From Pseudomonas sp. B21-048 (GTDB taxonomy: Bacteria > Pseudomonadota > Gammaproteobacteria > Pseudomonadales > Pseudomonadaceae): a stretch of DNA of 64,000 nucleotides. The translations under genes were made by a program, and so were the position numbers. Shown here in pieces: positions 16,907-25,917 of the stretch (positions are counted from its first letter, which is position 1; each line of letters opens with the position of its first letter). Location of the stretch: contig NZ_CP087168.1 of assembly GCF_024748615.1 (NCBI RefSeq), forward strand, positions 620,001-684,000, given 5' to 3'. The notes under the pieces were generated by a model. The model saw only the letters and a program-made list of their open reading frames with translations, ran no database searches and was not told the origin of the DNA.

Positions 16907-17305
16907 TCACACCAGAGGGGATGCGCGGGGGTTGAGACTCGGCCATTGCTGGCGCGGTGTTGGTGTGTCGAGCGTGGCAGGCGGCAGGCTTCGATTGGCC
17001 TCAAAACGCGCGAAATACAACTGCTGCGCATGCCCCGGCAACGCCACCAATGGCGCGGAACCCGAGCAGCACCAGCAATGCTGCATGTTGGAATGATCGT
17101 CGCTCTGCGGAGCTTTCTGCTCGATGTCGCCCAGGGAAATCGCCACCAGCTTGGTGCCGTTGGAAGAGCAGAAACTGCCCCACAACAATTGCTCTGCAGG
17201 CGATTTCGCCGTCTGCGCCATCGCTCCGGACATCGGCATGGCGAGCATGTTGAACAGCACTGCAAAGCAGGCGATCCAGGCAAATGCGAGCCGTTGTCGG
17301 GACAT
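16907..17305 (-). CDS. DUF2946 family protein (copper cluster), second copy
   Basis: A 132-residue protein, the promoter-proximal gene of the copper cluster. It has an N-terminal hydrophobic segment (about 8-28) and the DUF2946-type CxxC site HCWCCSG near residue 77. It is related in layout to the protein at 15923-16369 but lacks its Met/His-rich stretch. Two DUF2946 genes flanking a PCu(A)C gene and oprC suggests non-identical roles in the same pathway. The molecular function of the family is unknown. Confidence 0.8.
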   Translation of the reverse strand: MSRQRLAFAWIACFAVLFNMLAMPMSGAMAQTAKSPAEQLLWGSFCSSNGTKLVAISLGDIEQKAPQSDDHSNMQHCWCCSGSAPLVALPGHAQQLYFARFEANRSLPPATLDTPTPRQQWPSLNPRASPLV

Positions 17306-17330
17306 GAGGGTAGATCCGGTTGAGTGAGCA

Positions 17331-17355
17331 ATCAGGCGCGGCTATTTAGCCTGAT
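17331..17355. promoter_or_regulatory. Nested inverted repeat before the copper cluster
   Basis: atcaggc...gcctgat encloses a second stem ggcta/tagcc. It lies 26 bases upstream of the first copper-cluster gene and touches the end of the preceding gene, so it is either an operator for a copper regulator or a weak terminator (no T-run). Evidence is symmetry alone. Confidence 0.35.
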
Positions 17356-17666
17356 CAGGGGCGATAAGTAAAAAGGCCGCGTGCGGTGTGGTGTCGCAGT
17401 GCGTCAGTCAGCATGTCGAGCAGCCGACGTGCGAGCTCAGCCTCGCCGTTTTGAAAGAGTGTAGCGACTTCGATTCTTAATGCCTGAGCGAATTGAGGAT
17501 CGATTTGGATTTTTGCCCGGATTGTGTGTTTGACATCTCTGAGCGCCACACGATTGAAACTCCCATCGCCCGGGTCTTCCTCTTCGCAGGCCTTGATGAA
17601 GTTCCACATGTCGGCAGGTGCCAGGAGAAACTCAGTGATATCGAAGCGTGTAAATTTTTCAGTCAT
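17355..17666 (-). CDS. Antitoxin-like small protein, N-terminus as in HigA-type addiction antidotes
   Basis: A 103-residue soluble protein. The first 35 residues (MTEKFTRFDITEFLL and what follows, with EEEDPGD) follow the pattern of the probable addiction-module antidote family, whose members normally continue into a Cro/C1 helix-turn-helix. Here the rest instead reads as a helical tail (ALRDVKHTIRAKIQ, then ARRLLDMLTDAL) with no obvious helix-turn-helix. No toxin gene is adjacent: the copper cluster follows and cobK precedes on the same strand. It may be an orphaned and diverged antitoxin, or a small regulator. Confidence 0.5.
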   Translation of the reverse strand: MTEKFTRFDITEFLLAPADMWNFIKACEEEDPGDGSFNRVALRDVKHTIRAKIQIDPQFAQALRIEVATLFQNGEAELARRLLDMLTDALRHHTARGLFTYRP

Positions 17667-17792
17667 TCGGCACTCCTCGCTACATTCGTGGAGTTCCGAA
17701 ATATAGGGATGGGGTTATGAGCCCACAAGTCAGCCGATTTGGATAATGTTGTGCGTGAGGTCCGACGGATATGTAGGGCGTTGCATATTCTC

Positions 17793-17830
17793 TGTAGCAG
17801 CTGCCGAACGCAGGCTTCGCTGCTGCTACG
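17793..17830. repeat. Short REP-like hairpin
   Basis: tgtagcagc...gctgctac pairs around a small inner stem. It belongs to the common tgtaggagctgccg family of pseudomonad repeats and overlaps the last bases of cobK. Confidence 0.65.
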
Positions 17831-18548
17831 GGTTTTGCGTAAGGGCCGCTATAACCTCAGTCACCGCCCCAAACTCCCGCTCAACCCCCGGCAACACCGG
17901 CCGCTTCAACACCAGCACCGGCACTCCACGCTCCCGTGCCACTTCAAGTTTCGGCTCGGTGGCAGTGCTGCCGCTGTTTTTGCTGATCAGCACGTCGATC
18001 TGCCGTCGCTCGAACAGCTCGCGTTCATCCTCGATCAGAAACGGCCCACGCGCGCCGATCACTTCGCAGCGCTCATTCCCGGGATAAACATCCAGCGCAC
18101 GCAATGTCCAGAATTGCTCCGGCGGTATTTCGTGCAAGTGCTGCAGCGGTTCGCGTCCGAGGGTGAACAGCGGTCGGCGGAAGGGTTTCAGTGCTTCGAT
18201 CAGTTCGTCCCAGTCGCTGACTTCACGCCAGTCATCCCCAGCTTGTGGTTGCCAGGCCGGACGCCGCAGGGCCCAGCACGCAATGCTGCTCAACTTCGCG
18301 GCGGTGGCGGCGTTCTGGCTGATTTGGGCCGCGTAGGGATGGGTCGCATCCAGCAGTAGATCAATGCCTTCATCCCGAATGAATTGCGCCAGACCTTCAG
18401 CGCCGCCATAGCCGCCAACCCGAACCTGGCAGTTCAGATCCGTCGGCACACGACCGACACCGGCCAGGCTATAGATGTGTTCCGGCCCCAGGGTTCGGGC
18501 GATGGCCAATGCTTCTGTGACGCCACCGAGCAACAACACGCGCTTCAT
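17826..18548 (-). CDS. cobK: Precorrin-6A reductase CobK
   Basis: Catalyses NAD(P)H-dependent reduction of precorrin-6A to precorrin-6B in corrin-ring synthesis. The 240-residue protein starts [17 protein letters not shown], giving the nucleotide-binding loop, and has the family motif [11 protein letters not shown] at about residue 68 and [13 protein letters not shown] at about 197. The ATG at 18548 overlaps the cbiD stop by four bases; upstream reading through cbiD is a different frame and is not part of the gene. It is last in cobL-cbiD-cobK. Confidence 0.93.
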   Translation of the reverse strand: MKRVLLLGGVTEALAIARTLGPEHIYSLAGVGRVPTDLNCQVRVGGYGGAEGLAQFIRDEGIDLLLDATHPYAAQISQNAATAAKLSSIACWALRRPAWQPQAGDDWREVSDWDELIEALKPFRRPLFTLGREPLQHLHEIPPEQFWTLRALDVYPGNERCEVIGARGPFLIEDERELFERRQIDVLISKNSGSTATEPKLEVARERGVPVLVLKRPVLPGVEREFGAVTEVIAALTQNP

Positions 18549-19642
18549 TGAAAAACTCCTGCATGGCCGACAATCCCGCCCTGGCGATCGATGGCGAATA
18601 CTTCGACCTGAACCTGCGCCGGCACCACGTTGCGGGCAAAGTCCAGAGCGTGCTGACACACCGCGTCGCCGAGCGCGATCCCGGCAGCGCTGGCCATGGC
18701 CAACGCCTGCTGACTGGTATTGGCTTCGCGGATCGCCTGTTGCAGCGCCGCATCGGCACCGACCGCCGCGGCCCATTCGGCCAGTTGCGGCAGGTCGATG
18801 CTTGAATGCCGACTGTGCAAATCCATGTGCCCGGCCGCCAGTTTGCTGATCTTGCCGAAGCCGCCGCACAGGCTGAGTTTATCCACAGGCACTTTGCGCA
18901 AATGTTTGAGCACCGCGCCGACGAAGTCGCCCATTTCGATCAGGGCGATTTCCGGCAAGTCATAGACTCGGCGCATGGTGTCTTCGCTGGCGTTGCCAGT
19001 GCAGGCGGCGATGTGCAGGTATCCGTTGGTTTTGGCGACGTCGATGCCTTGATGGATCGAGGCGATGTAGGCCGCGCAGGAGAATGGCCGGACGATGCCG
19101 CTGGTGCCAAGGATCGACAAGCCGCCGAGAATCCCCAGTCGCGGGTTCATGGTTTTCAGCGCCAGGGCTTCGCCGTCCTCGACGTTTACCGTGACTTCGA
19201 AGCCGCCCGGGTAATCCAGCTCCTCGGCCAGCAGCGTCAGGTGCTCGCTGATCATTTTGCGCGGCACCGGGTTGATTGCCGGTTCGCCGACGTTCAGTAC
19301 CAGCCCGGGGCGAGTGACGGTGCCCACGCCACGGCCGGCGCTGAAGCGAATGCCTGGTTCGCTGTGCAGGCGCACCTGGGAAAAGAGCAGGGCACCGTGG
19401 GTCACGTCCGGGTCGTCGCCGGCGTCCTTGATCGTTCCGGCTTCGGCGCCGTCGTTCATCAACCGACAGAATTCCAGGCGCATCTGCACTCGTTTGCCTT
19501 TGGGCAGAATGATCTCGACGGCGTCTGCTTCCACGCCACTGAGCAGCAGGCGTGCCGCCGCGAGGCTGGTGGCGGTGGCGCAGCTGCCAGTGGTCAGGCC
19601 GCTGCGCAGCGGTGCGGGTTGTTCGGCGGTTTCGTCACGCAT
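18545..19642 (-). CDS. cbiD: Cobalt-precorrin-5B C1-methyltransferase CbiD
   Basis: A 365-residue C1-methyltransferase of the corrin ring. The start region [19 protein letters not shown] is the CbiD signature, and [10 protein letters not shown] lies near residue 180. It is best known from the anaerobic (cobalt-early) pathway, yet it sits here among aerobic-pathway genes, where it takes the place of cobF for C1 methylation. It overlaps cobK by four bases and cobL by eight. Confidence 0.93.
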   Translation of the reverse strand: MRDETAEQPAPLRSGLTTGSCATATSLAAARLLLSGVEADAVEIILPKGKRVQMRLEFCRLMNDGAEAGTIKDAGDDPDVTHGALLFSQVRLHSEPGIRFSAGRGVGTVTRPGLVLNVGEPAINPVPRKMISEHLTLLAEELDYPGGFEVTVNVEDGEALALKTMNPRLGILGGLSILGTSGIVRPFSCAAYIASIHQGIDVAKTNGYLHIAACTGNASEDTMRRVYDLPEIALIEMGDFVGAVLKHLRKVPVDKLSLCGGFGKISKLAAGHMDLHSRHSSIDLPQLAEWAAAVGADAALQQAIREANTSQQALAMASAAGIALGDAVCQHALDFARNVVPAQVQVEVFAIDRQGGIVGHAGVFQ

Positions 19643-20846
19643 CGAGGGGTTTCGTCACGTCCAGCAAGGTAATCGGCAGCGCCTGACGCCAGGTGTCGAA
19701 CTCGCCCAGCGGTTGCGCCTGAGCGACATGAATTCGGGTCAGTTCACCGCCATGCCGTTCGCGCCAGGCCATCAGGGTCACTTCGCTTTGCAGTGTGACG
19801 GCGTTGGCGATCAGTCTGCCGCCGGGTTTGAGTTGCGCCCAGCATGTATCGAGCACGCCTTCGCGGGTGACGCCGCCACCGATGAAAATTGCGTCCGGAC
19901 GTTCTAGCCCATCCAAGGCTTGCGGCGCGCTGCCGCGAATCAATTGCAGACCGGGGACGCCCAAGGCATCGCGGTTGTGTTCAATCAATAACTGCCGTCC
20001 TTCATCCGCTTCGATGGCCAGCGCCCGGCAGCTCGGGTGAGCGCGCATCCATTCAATGCCGATCGAACCGCTGCCGGCGCCGACGTCCCACAGCAGTTCG
20101 CCGGGAACCGGGGCGAGGCGTGCAAGGGTGATGGCGCGCACATCGCGCTTGGTCAGTTGGCCGTCGTGCTTGAAGGCAGAGTCTGGCAACCCGGCGAGGC
20201 GTGACAGGCGCGGCGTGTTCGGTTCAGCGATGCATTCGATGGCGATCAGGTTCAGGTCGGCGATCTCCGGCTCGCTCCAGTCGTTGGCGACACCCTCGAT
20301 GCGTCGTTCGGCTTCACCGCCCAGATGTTCCAGCACGGTGAGGCGACTCGGCCCGAAACCGCGCTCGCGCAGCAACGCCGCGATGGCCGCCGGACTCTGG
20401 CCGTCGTTGCTCAACACCAGCAAGCGCACACCACTGAACACATGGGCGTTGAGCGCGGTGACGGGGCGGGCGACTACTGAAAGCGTCACCACGTCCTGCA
20501 ACGGCCAGCCCATTCGCGCGGCCGCGAGGGAGCAAGAAGAGGGCGCCGGCAGAATCAGCATCTGCTCGGCGGGCACTTGTCGCGCGAGACTGGCACCCAC
20601 GCCAAAGAACATCGGGTCGCCGCTGGCGAGCACACAAACCGGCTCGCCACGCAGTGCCAGCAATGGTTCAAGGGAAAACGGGCTGGGCCAGAGCTGGCGC
20701 TCGCCGCGAATGCACACCGGCAGCAAATCCAGTTGTCGCTGACCGCCAATGATCCGCGAGGCGCCCAGCAGAGCCCGTCGAGCGTTCTTGCCCAGGCCCT
20801 TGAAGCCGTCTTCACCGATACCTACTACTGTCAGCCAGGGTGACAT
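19635..20846 (-). CDS. cobL: Precorrin-6Y C5,15-methyltransferase (decarboxylating) CobL
   Basis: A bifunctional 403-residue enzyme that methylates C5 and C15 and decarboxylates the C12 acetate side chain. The N-terminal half (about 1-200) is a tetrapyrrole methylase (CbiE part; [23 protein letters not shown]). The C-terminal half is a Rossmann methyltransferase (CbiT part; [16 protein letters not shown] at about 240). It is the first gene of the leftward cob unit and is divergent from cobG. Confidence 0.93.
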   Translation of the reverse strand: MSPWLTVVGIGEDGFKGLGKNARRALLGASRIIGGQRQLDLLPVCIRGERQLWPSPFSLEPLLALRGEPVCVLASGDPMFFGVGASLARQVPAEQMLILPAPSSCSLAAARMGWPLQDVVTLSVVARPVTALNAHVFSGVRLLVLSNDGQSPAAIAALLRERGFGPSRLTVLEHLGGEAERRIEGVANDWSEPEIADLNLIAIECIAEPNTPRLSRLAGLPDSAFKHDGQLTKRDVRAITLARLAPVPGELLWDVGAGSGSIGIEWMRAHPSCRALAIEADEGRQLLIEHNRDALGVPGLQLIRGSAPQALDGLERPDAIFIGGGVTREGVLDTCWAQLKPGGRLIANAVTLQSEVTLMAWRERHGGELTRIHVAQAQPLGEFDTWRQALPITLLDVTKPLDA

Positions 20847-20990
20847 CTGCCGTCCTCAAAAAAAGTCCGCAAACGGACTGTTCCGACGGGCAGGCTTTTC
20901 ATGCCGTCGAACAAAGCAGGCATAATACCGCGCCTTCGCCCGCGAAGCGCCTTTCCCACACAGCCGGTCGCCCCTTTGAACGAACGCCCG
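20847..20990. promoter_or_regulatory. Divergent promoter region between cobL and cobG
   Basis: This 144-base gap must hold promoters for both cob units. On the plus strand gcaggcataataccgcg offers a TAATAC/ATAATA type -10 box. A cobalamin riboswitch (B12 box, about 200 nt) was looked for and not seen; the gap is too short for one on each strand. Confidence 0.4.
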
Positions 20991-22298
20991 ATGTCCTCCG
21001 CCTTACGCCCCTCGGCCTGCCCGGGGTTGCTGCGTATCGTCCAGGCGCTGGATGGCGGCATTTGTCGGATCAAATTGAACGGCGGTTCGATCAGCGCCGC
21101 CCAGGCGGAAGCGGTGGCCAGCGCGGCCGAACGGTTTGCCGGGGGCGTGATCGAGGCGACCAACCGGGCCAACCTGCAGATTCGCGGGATTGGCAGCGAA
21201 CAGACGGCCTTGATCGACAGCCTGCTCGCCGCAGGATTGGGCCCGCGTACCGCGGCGGGTGACGATGTGCGCAACCTGATGCTCAGCCCGAGCGCCGGGA
21301 TTGATCGGCAGATGTTGCTCGATACGCGCCCGCTGGCCGAACAGATCCTCACCAGCCTGCAAAGCCATGAGCGTTTTCACCAGTTGAGCGCCAAATTTGC
21401 CGTGCAACTCGATGGCGGCGAAGGCCTGGCAATGCTTGAGCATCCTCACGACCTGTGGTTGAGCGCCGTTGAGCAAGAGGGTGAGTGCGTGCTGGCCTTC
21501 GGTCTGGCGGGTTGCCCGACGCAGACTCCGTCGGGCGCGGTGCGACTGGAGGACGGGCATTCGTTGGTGATCGCGGTGCTTGAGTTATTCCTCGATCTGG
21601 CGCGTCCCGACCAGACGCGCATGCGTCATCTGCTGGCCGAATACCCGGTTGCCGGGTTTGTCGCTCAAGTGGCCGAACGTGTGCCGCTGCTGTCCATCGT
21701 GAGCGGGCCGCGCGTTACGAACTCGAGCGTTCTACACATTGGCGCTCATCCTCAGCGTGAAACCGGCCGTGTCTATGTCGGCGCGACGCCATCTCTGGGC
21801 CGGCTCGATCCCGCCATGCTGCGGGGCGCCGCACAACTGGCCCGCGAACGAGGTGACGGCAGCCTGCGTTTCACACCTTGGCAAAGCCTGCTGTTGCCCG
21901 ATATCCACGAACGCGATGCCGCTGAAGTTATCCACAGCCTGGAAAATTTGCGCCTGCGCTGTTCGGCAGACGACGCCTTGGCGCATCTGATCGCCTGCAC
22001 CGGTTCGGCGGGTTGCGGCAAAGGCCTGTCCGACACCAAGGGTGATGCCCTGCAATTGGCGGCGTTGCTGCAACGTCACGGCCCAATCCTGAATGTGCAT
22101 CTGTCGGGTTGCGCGCGTTCCTGCGCGGCGGCGCACATCACGCCAGTGACCTTGCTGGCCGTCTCACCCGGTCACTACGACCTCTATTTTCGCGACGCAG
22201 CGCAGCCGGGTTTCGGCGCGCTGCACGCACGCAATCTTACTATTGAAGCGGTCGCGGCCTTGCTCGACGCCCGCTCACGGAGCTCCCTTGATGCTTGA
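20991..22298 (+). CDS. cobG: Precorrin-3B synthase CobG
   Basis: An oxygen-dependent monooxygenase of the aerobic cobalamin pathway, 435 residues, related to sulfite and nitrite reductases. The C-terminal part carries the Fe4S4/siroheme-type cysteines, CTGSAGCGKG and later SGCARSCAA. The start chosen is ATG 20991 (MSSALRPSACPGLLRIV), where family similarity begins; an upstream in-frame ATG at 20901 would add 30 unrelated residues. Its stop overlaps cobH by eight bases. Confidence 0.92.
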   Translation: MSSALRPSACPGLLRIVQALDGGICRIKLNGGSISAAQAEAVASAAERFAGGVIEATNRANLQIRGIGSEQTALIDSLLAAGLGPRTAAGDDVRNLMLSPSAGIDRQMLLDTRPLAEQILTSLQSHERFHQLSAKFAVQLDGGEGLAMLEHPHDLWLSAVEQEGECVLAFGLAGCPTQTPSGAVRLEDGHSLVIAVLELFLDLARPDQTRMRHLLAEYPVAGFVAQVAERVPLLSIVSGPRVTNSSVLHIGAHPQRETGRVYVGATPSLGRLDPAMLRGAAQLARERGDGSLRFTPWQSLLLPDIHERDAAEVIHSLENLRLRCSADDALAHLIACTGSAGCGKGLSDTKGDALQLAALLQRHGPILNVHLSGCARSCAAAHITPVTLLAVSPGHYDLYFRDAAQPGFGALHARNLTIEAVAALLDARSRSSLDA

Positions 22299-22917
22299 TT
22301 ACATCCGCGACGGTCAGGAGATCTATCGCAACTCCTTCGCGATCATTCGCGCCGAGGCCAACCTTGCGCGCATCCCGGCCGATCTGGAGAAACTCGCGGT
22401 ACGGGTGATCCACGCCTGCGGCATGGTCGAGGCCATCGACGGTCTGCAATTTTCCGAAGGCGCGGGCAAGGCCGGACGTGATGCGCTGGCCGCCGGTGCG
22501 CCGATTCTGTGTGATGCGCGGATGGTCAGCGAAGGCGTGACCCGTACGCGTTTGCCCGCGAACAACGAAGTCATCTGCACCCTGCGCGATGAAAGCGTTC
22601 CTGACCTGGCCCGGGATTTGGGCAACACCCGCTCCGCCGCCGCGCTGGAACTGTGGCGCCCGCACCTGGAAGGCAGCGTGGTGGTGATCGGCAATGCGCC
22701 GACCGCGTTGTTTTATCTGCTGGAAATGCTCGACGCCGGCGCGCCAAAACCGGCGCTGATCCTCGGCTTTCCGGTGGGTTTCGTCGGCGCCGCCGAATCC
22801 AAGGCGATGCTCGCGGCGGACAGCCGTGGCGTGCCCTTTGTCATCATGCAAGGCCGGCTGGGCGGTAGTGCCATGGCCGCCGCCGCCGTCAACGCCCTCG
22901 CCACGGAGATTGAATGA
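22291..22917 (+). CDS. cobH: Precorrin-8X methylmutase CobH
   Basis: Moves a methyl group from C11 to C12 to make hydrogenobyrinate. The 208-residue protein has the family features [12 protein letters not shown] near the start, the catalytic-type histidine in [10 protein letters not shown] (about 44) and [12 protein letters not shown] (about 133). The ATG at 22291 lies within the end of cobG, and its stop overlaps the start of cobI by four bases. Confidence 0.94.
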   Translation: MLDYIRDGQEIYRNSFAIIRAEANLARIPADLEKLAVRVIHACGMVEAIDGLQFSEGAGKAGRDALAAGAPILCDARMVSEGVTRTRLPANNEVICTLRDESVPDLARDLGNTRSAAALELWRPHLEGSVVVIGNAPTALFYLLEMLDAGAPKPALILGFPVGFVGAAESKAMLAADSRGVPFVIMQGRLGGSAMAAAAVNALATEIE

Positions 22918-23648
22918 TGCAGCAACCTGGACGTTTGATTGGCCTGGGCGTCGGCCCCGGTGATCCGGAACTGATTACCGTCAAAGCCTTGCGCCTGTTG
23001 CGCGAATCGCCGGTGGTGGCGTATTTCGTCGCCAAGGGCAAGAAGGGCAACGCCTTCGGCATCATCGAAGCGCACCTGCAGGACGCGCAAACCCTGCTGC
23101 CGCTAATCTACCCGGTGACCACTGAAGCGTTGCCGGCACCGTTGTCGTACGAACAAGTGATCAGCGATTTCTACGATGCGGCTGGCGAACAACTCGCCGC
23201 GCATCTGGACGCCGGCCGTGACGTGGCGGTGATCTGCGAAGGCGATCCGTTCTTCTACGGCTCTTACATGTACCTGCACGATCGTCTGGCCGAACGCTAT
23301 GAAGCCGAAGTGGTGCCGGGCGTCTGCTCGATGCTCGGCGGTGCGTCGGTACTCGGCGCACCGCTGGTGTATCGCAATCAGAGCCTGTCGGTGTTGTCGG
23401 GTGTGTTGCCGCACGAAGACCTCAAGCGGCGACTGGCCGATGCCGATGCCGCGGTGATCATGAAACTGGGACGCAACTTTCACAAGGTTCGCCAGGTGCT
23501 CGAAGAACTCGGTCTGGCTGAGCGTGCGCTGTACGTCGAGCGCGCGACCATGGCCAATCAGAAAATCGTGCCGCTGGACCAGGTCGAGCCGATGTCCTCG
23601 CCGTATTTCTCGCTGATCATCGTTCCCGGCGAAAGGTGGCAAGGCTGA
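22914..23648 (+). CDS. cobI: Precorrin-2 C20-methyltransferase CobI
   Basis: An S-adenosylmethionine-dependent methylase of 244 residues. It shows the tetrapyrrole methylase signature [16 protein letters not shown] near residue 10 and [14 protein letters not shown] near 104. It carries out the first committed methylation after precorrin-2. Two adjacent ATGs start it (MMQ), overlapping the cobH stop; the stop TGA shares a base with the ATG of cobJ. Confidence 0.94.
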   Translation: MMQQPGRLIGLGVGPGDPELITVKALRLLRESPVVAYFVAKGKKGNAFGIIEAHLQDAQTLLPLIYPVTTEALPAPLSYEQVISDFYDAAGEQLAAHLDAGRDVAVICEGDPFFYGSYMYLHDRLAERYEAEVVPGVCSMLGGASVLGAPLVYRNQSLSVLSGVLPHEDLKRRLADADAAVIMKLGRNFHKVRQVLEELGLAERALYVERATMANQKIVPLDQVEPMSSPYFSLIIVPGERWQG

Positions 23649-25348
23649 TGGCCCATCCCGCTCCGGCGATTGTCATTCTCGGCAATGGCAGCCTCGCGAC
23701 CGCACGCAAGATTCAGCAGGTGTATCCGGGCGCATTGATTCATGGATTGGCCGAACGGGTCGAAGGCGCAGACCGGGTTTATCACGAGTTCGGTGCGACC
23801 CTGCGCGAACTTTATCAACAGGACACGCCGATCATCGCGCTGTGCGCCGCCGGGATTGTGATCCGCACCCTTGCGCCGTTGCTGCTGGAAAAGGGCGCCG
23901 AACCACCAGTTCTGGCGGTGGCCGAAGACGGCAGCGCCGTGGTGCCACTGCTCGGCGGTCTCGGCGGAGTGAATGTCATGGCGCGCGAGATTGCTGCTGG
24001 CCTCGACGTCGCGGCGGCGATCACCACCAGCGGTGAATTGCGTTTCGGCACCTGCCTGCTCAATCCACCCAGCGGCTATGCCTTGGGCGATCTGGAGTTG
24101 GGCAAGCGCTTCGTCTCGGACTTGCTGGCTGGCGAACACGTGCGCATCGAAGGCGCTGCGCCCTGGTTGGCGCACGCACAGTTGCCGCAAGATCCTCAGG
24201 CGCATTTGTCGATCCATGTCGGCAGCGCCGAACGGACGCCAGCGGCCAATGAGCTGTTGATCTACCCGCGCAGTGTGTTGTTGGCGGTCAGCGCCAGTGT
24301 GCCGGATTTGCCTCAGGCGATTCGCGCGGCGCTGCGTCAGGCGCGAGTCGCCGTTCAATCGCTGGCGTGCTTGCTGGCTCCGGTCTCGGAGATGGCCAGC
24401 CCGGCGTTGCGCGAAGCGGCGCTTGAGTTGGGAGTGCCGCTGCGTTTTGCGTCGCCCGCCAGCGATGCCAGCAAGTTGGCTCGCGAGGCTGTTCCCGGTG
24501 CGACGATTATCCCGATCGACGCGAACCTGGCGCTGGCGATCGCCGAACAACCCCTGGACATTACGCAGATCGGTCGCCCTCGCGGTCGACTGGCCGTGAT
24601 CGGTCTGGGCCCCGGTGCTGCCGAACTGATGGTCCCTGCGGTGAAGGCCGAACTGGCCAGAGCCACGGATGTGCTTGGCTATGAAACCTATGTGCGCATG
24701 GCCGGCCCGTTTCGGCCGGATCAAGTGTTGCATTGCACCGACAACCGCGAAGAGATGCTGCGTGCCCGTCACGCCTTCGAACTGGCGGCCCAAGGGCGCT
24801 CGGTGATTGTGGTTTCGTCCGGTGACCCCGGCGTGTTCGCCATGGCCGCTGCGGTGCTGGAAGCCTTGCACGAGTCGAGTGAGGCGGCTTGGCACAGCGT
24901 CGACCTGGAGATTCTGCCGGGGGTTTCCGCTTCGCTGGCGACCGCCGCTCAGGCCGGTGCGCCGCTGGGGCATGACTTCTGTGTGATGTCGTTGTCGGAC
25001 AACCTCAAGCCGTGGTCGATCATTGAGAAGCGCCTGGACCTGGCCGCCGAAGCCGATCTGGCGCTGGCTTTCTATAACCCGATATCCCGTTCTCGGCCGT
25101 GGCAGTTGGGCCGAGCTCTGGAAATCGTCGCACAGCACCGTACGCCTGAAACCCCGGTGGTTCTGGGCCGTGACATCGGCCGGCACGGCCAGACGCTGCG
25201 CGTCACCACACTCGGTGCGCTCACGCCGGAGCAAGTGGACATGCGCACTATGGTGCTGATCGGCTCGTCCACCACCTGCGTGTTCCCTCGTGCCGAGGGT
25301 GGCGACTGGGTATACACGCCGCGCTGGTATGGCAGCAAACCGCTCTGA
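23648..25348 (+). CDS. cobJ: CbiG/CobE-like and precorrin-3B C17-methyltransferase CobJ fusion
   Basis: A 566-residue fusion. Residues about 1-310 resemble CbiG with a CobE-like end (LCAAGIVIRTLAPLL, then GGLGGVNVMAREIA). Residues about 312-560 are the CobJ methylase (GRLAVIGLGPGAAELMVPA, SSGDPGVFAMAAA, AFYNPISRSRPWQL) that drives ring contraction at C17. The CbiG part normally opens a delta-lactone in the anaerobic pathway; in the aerobic pathway its role is unclear. The start is ATG 23648, coupled to the cobI stop; an earlier GTG-type start is not needed. It is the last gene of the rightward cob unit, before a hairpin. Confidence 0.92.
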   Translation: MAHPAPAIVILGNGSLATARKIQQVYPGALIHGLAERVEGADRVYHEFGATLRELYQQDTPIIALCAAGIVIRTLAPLLLEKGAEPPVLAVAEDGSAVVPLLGGLGGVNVMAREIAAGLDVAAAITTSGELRFGTCLLNPPSGYALGDLELGKRFVSDLLAGEHVRIEGAAPWLAHAQLPQDPQAHLSIHVGSAERTPAANELLIYPRSVLLAVSASVPDLPQAIRAALRQARVAVQSLACLLAPVSEMASPALREAALELGVPLRFASPASDASKLAREAVPGATIIPIDANLALAIAEQPLDITQIGRPRGRLAVIGLGPGAAELMVPAVKAELARATDVLGYETYVRMAGPFRPDQVLHCTDNREEMLRARHAFELAAQGRSVIVVSSGDPGVFAMAAAVLEALHESSEAAWHSVDLEILPGVSASLATAAQAGAPLGHDFCVMSLSDNLKPWSIIEKRLDLAAEADLALAFYNPISRSRPWQLGRALEIVAQHRTPETPVVLGRDIGRHGQTLRVTTLGALTPEQVDMRTMVLIGSSTTCVFPRAEGGDWVYTPRWYGSKPL

Positions 25349-25356
25349 TGAACCTT

Positions 25357-25376
25357 GGCGGCCCGCTCGGGCCGCC
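25357..25376 (+). terminator. Hairpin after cobJ
   Basis: ggcggccc-gctc-gggccgcc is a perfect eight-base stem nine bases after the cobJ stop. The following gtcattgttt has a weak T-run. It is a likely terminator of the cob unit. Confidence 0.7.
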
Positions 25377-25917
25377 GTCATTGTTTGAATCCCGAGAGCT
25401 CTAGTTTGTTTCGGTAGTTGTGCAAGTAAGCCTGTTCGGTTATTTGCGTGGGTTTTTTGCCGCCTGCCAGAAAGAAACGTTGATCCTGTGTGTAGGAAGT
25501 TCTACCCGAATGATTGTGTTTTTCAATGTGCGATGGAACACGCGCTCAGGCAGTCGTTATCGGGTCCGGGTCTTGCGATGTTCTAACGTGTGGGTCATGA
25601 GTTAATGAATTCGATGCGAATAAGTCTGTAACTTCGGGTGTGGTGTTTGTTCTGACACTAATTGAATTCCTTATGAGTTGAACGGTGCCAGGTAGCGAGT
25701 TAATTTTATTTTGCTGTTTGTTAGTGTTGGTTGATTTTAAAAATTTTATGTAACGTCTCAGGGTGTGGGTGTCGTCGGTGTCCGTTCTGAGTGACGGCCC
25801 GTCCGTTGTTTTACTTGAAGCAGTCATTCCTTTTCGAGTGTATTAACGAGCTTGTGGAAACGTTATTACGCCGCGTCGATCTCGACTATTTATATACGAT
25901 AAATGGAAGTGTTATTT
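25377..25917. other. AT-rich gap upstream of the giant toxin genes
   Basis: This 540-base stretch is clearly richer in A and T than its surroundings and has no convincing gene. A 93-codon minus-strand reading frame at 25546-25827 lacks a ribosome-binding site and family features. The promoter of the toxin genes must be here: ctatttatatacgataaat just before the start offers -10-like words. Such AT-rich leaders are typical targets of MvaT/H-NS silencing (inference). Confidence 0.6.

Noticed and set aside
20847..20990. Cobalamin riboswitch between the divergent cob units
   Set aside because: The gap is only 144 bases and no B12-box-like conserved core was seen on either strand.
23558..25381. 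607-codon minus-strand reading frame over cobJ
   Set aside because: Arg/Gln/His-rich composition typical of a shadow frame; cobJ on the plus strand has clear motifs.
25546..25827. 93-codon minus-strand frame in the AT-rich gap before the toxins
   Set aside because: No ribosome-binding site, no domain, Thr/Asn-rich composition reflecting the local base bias.
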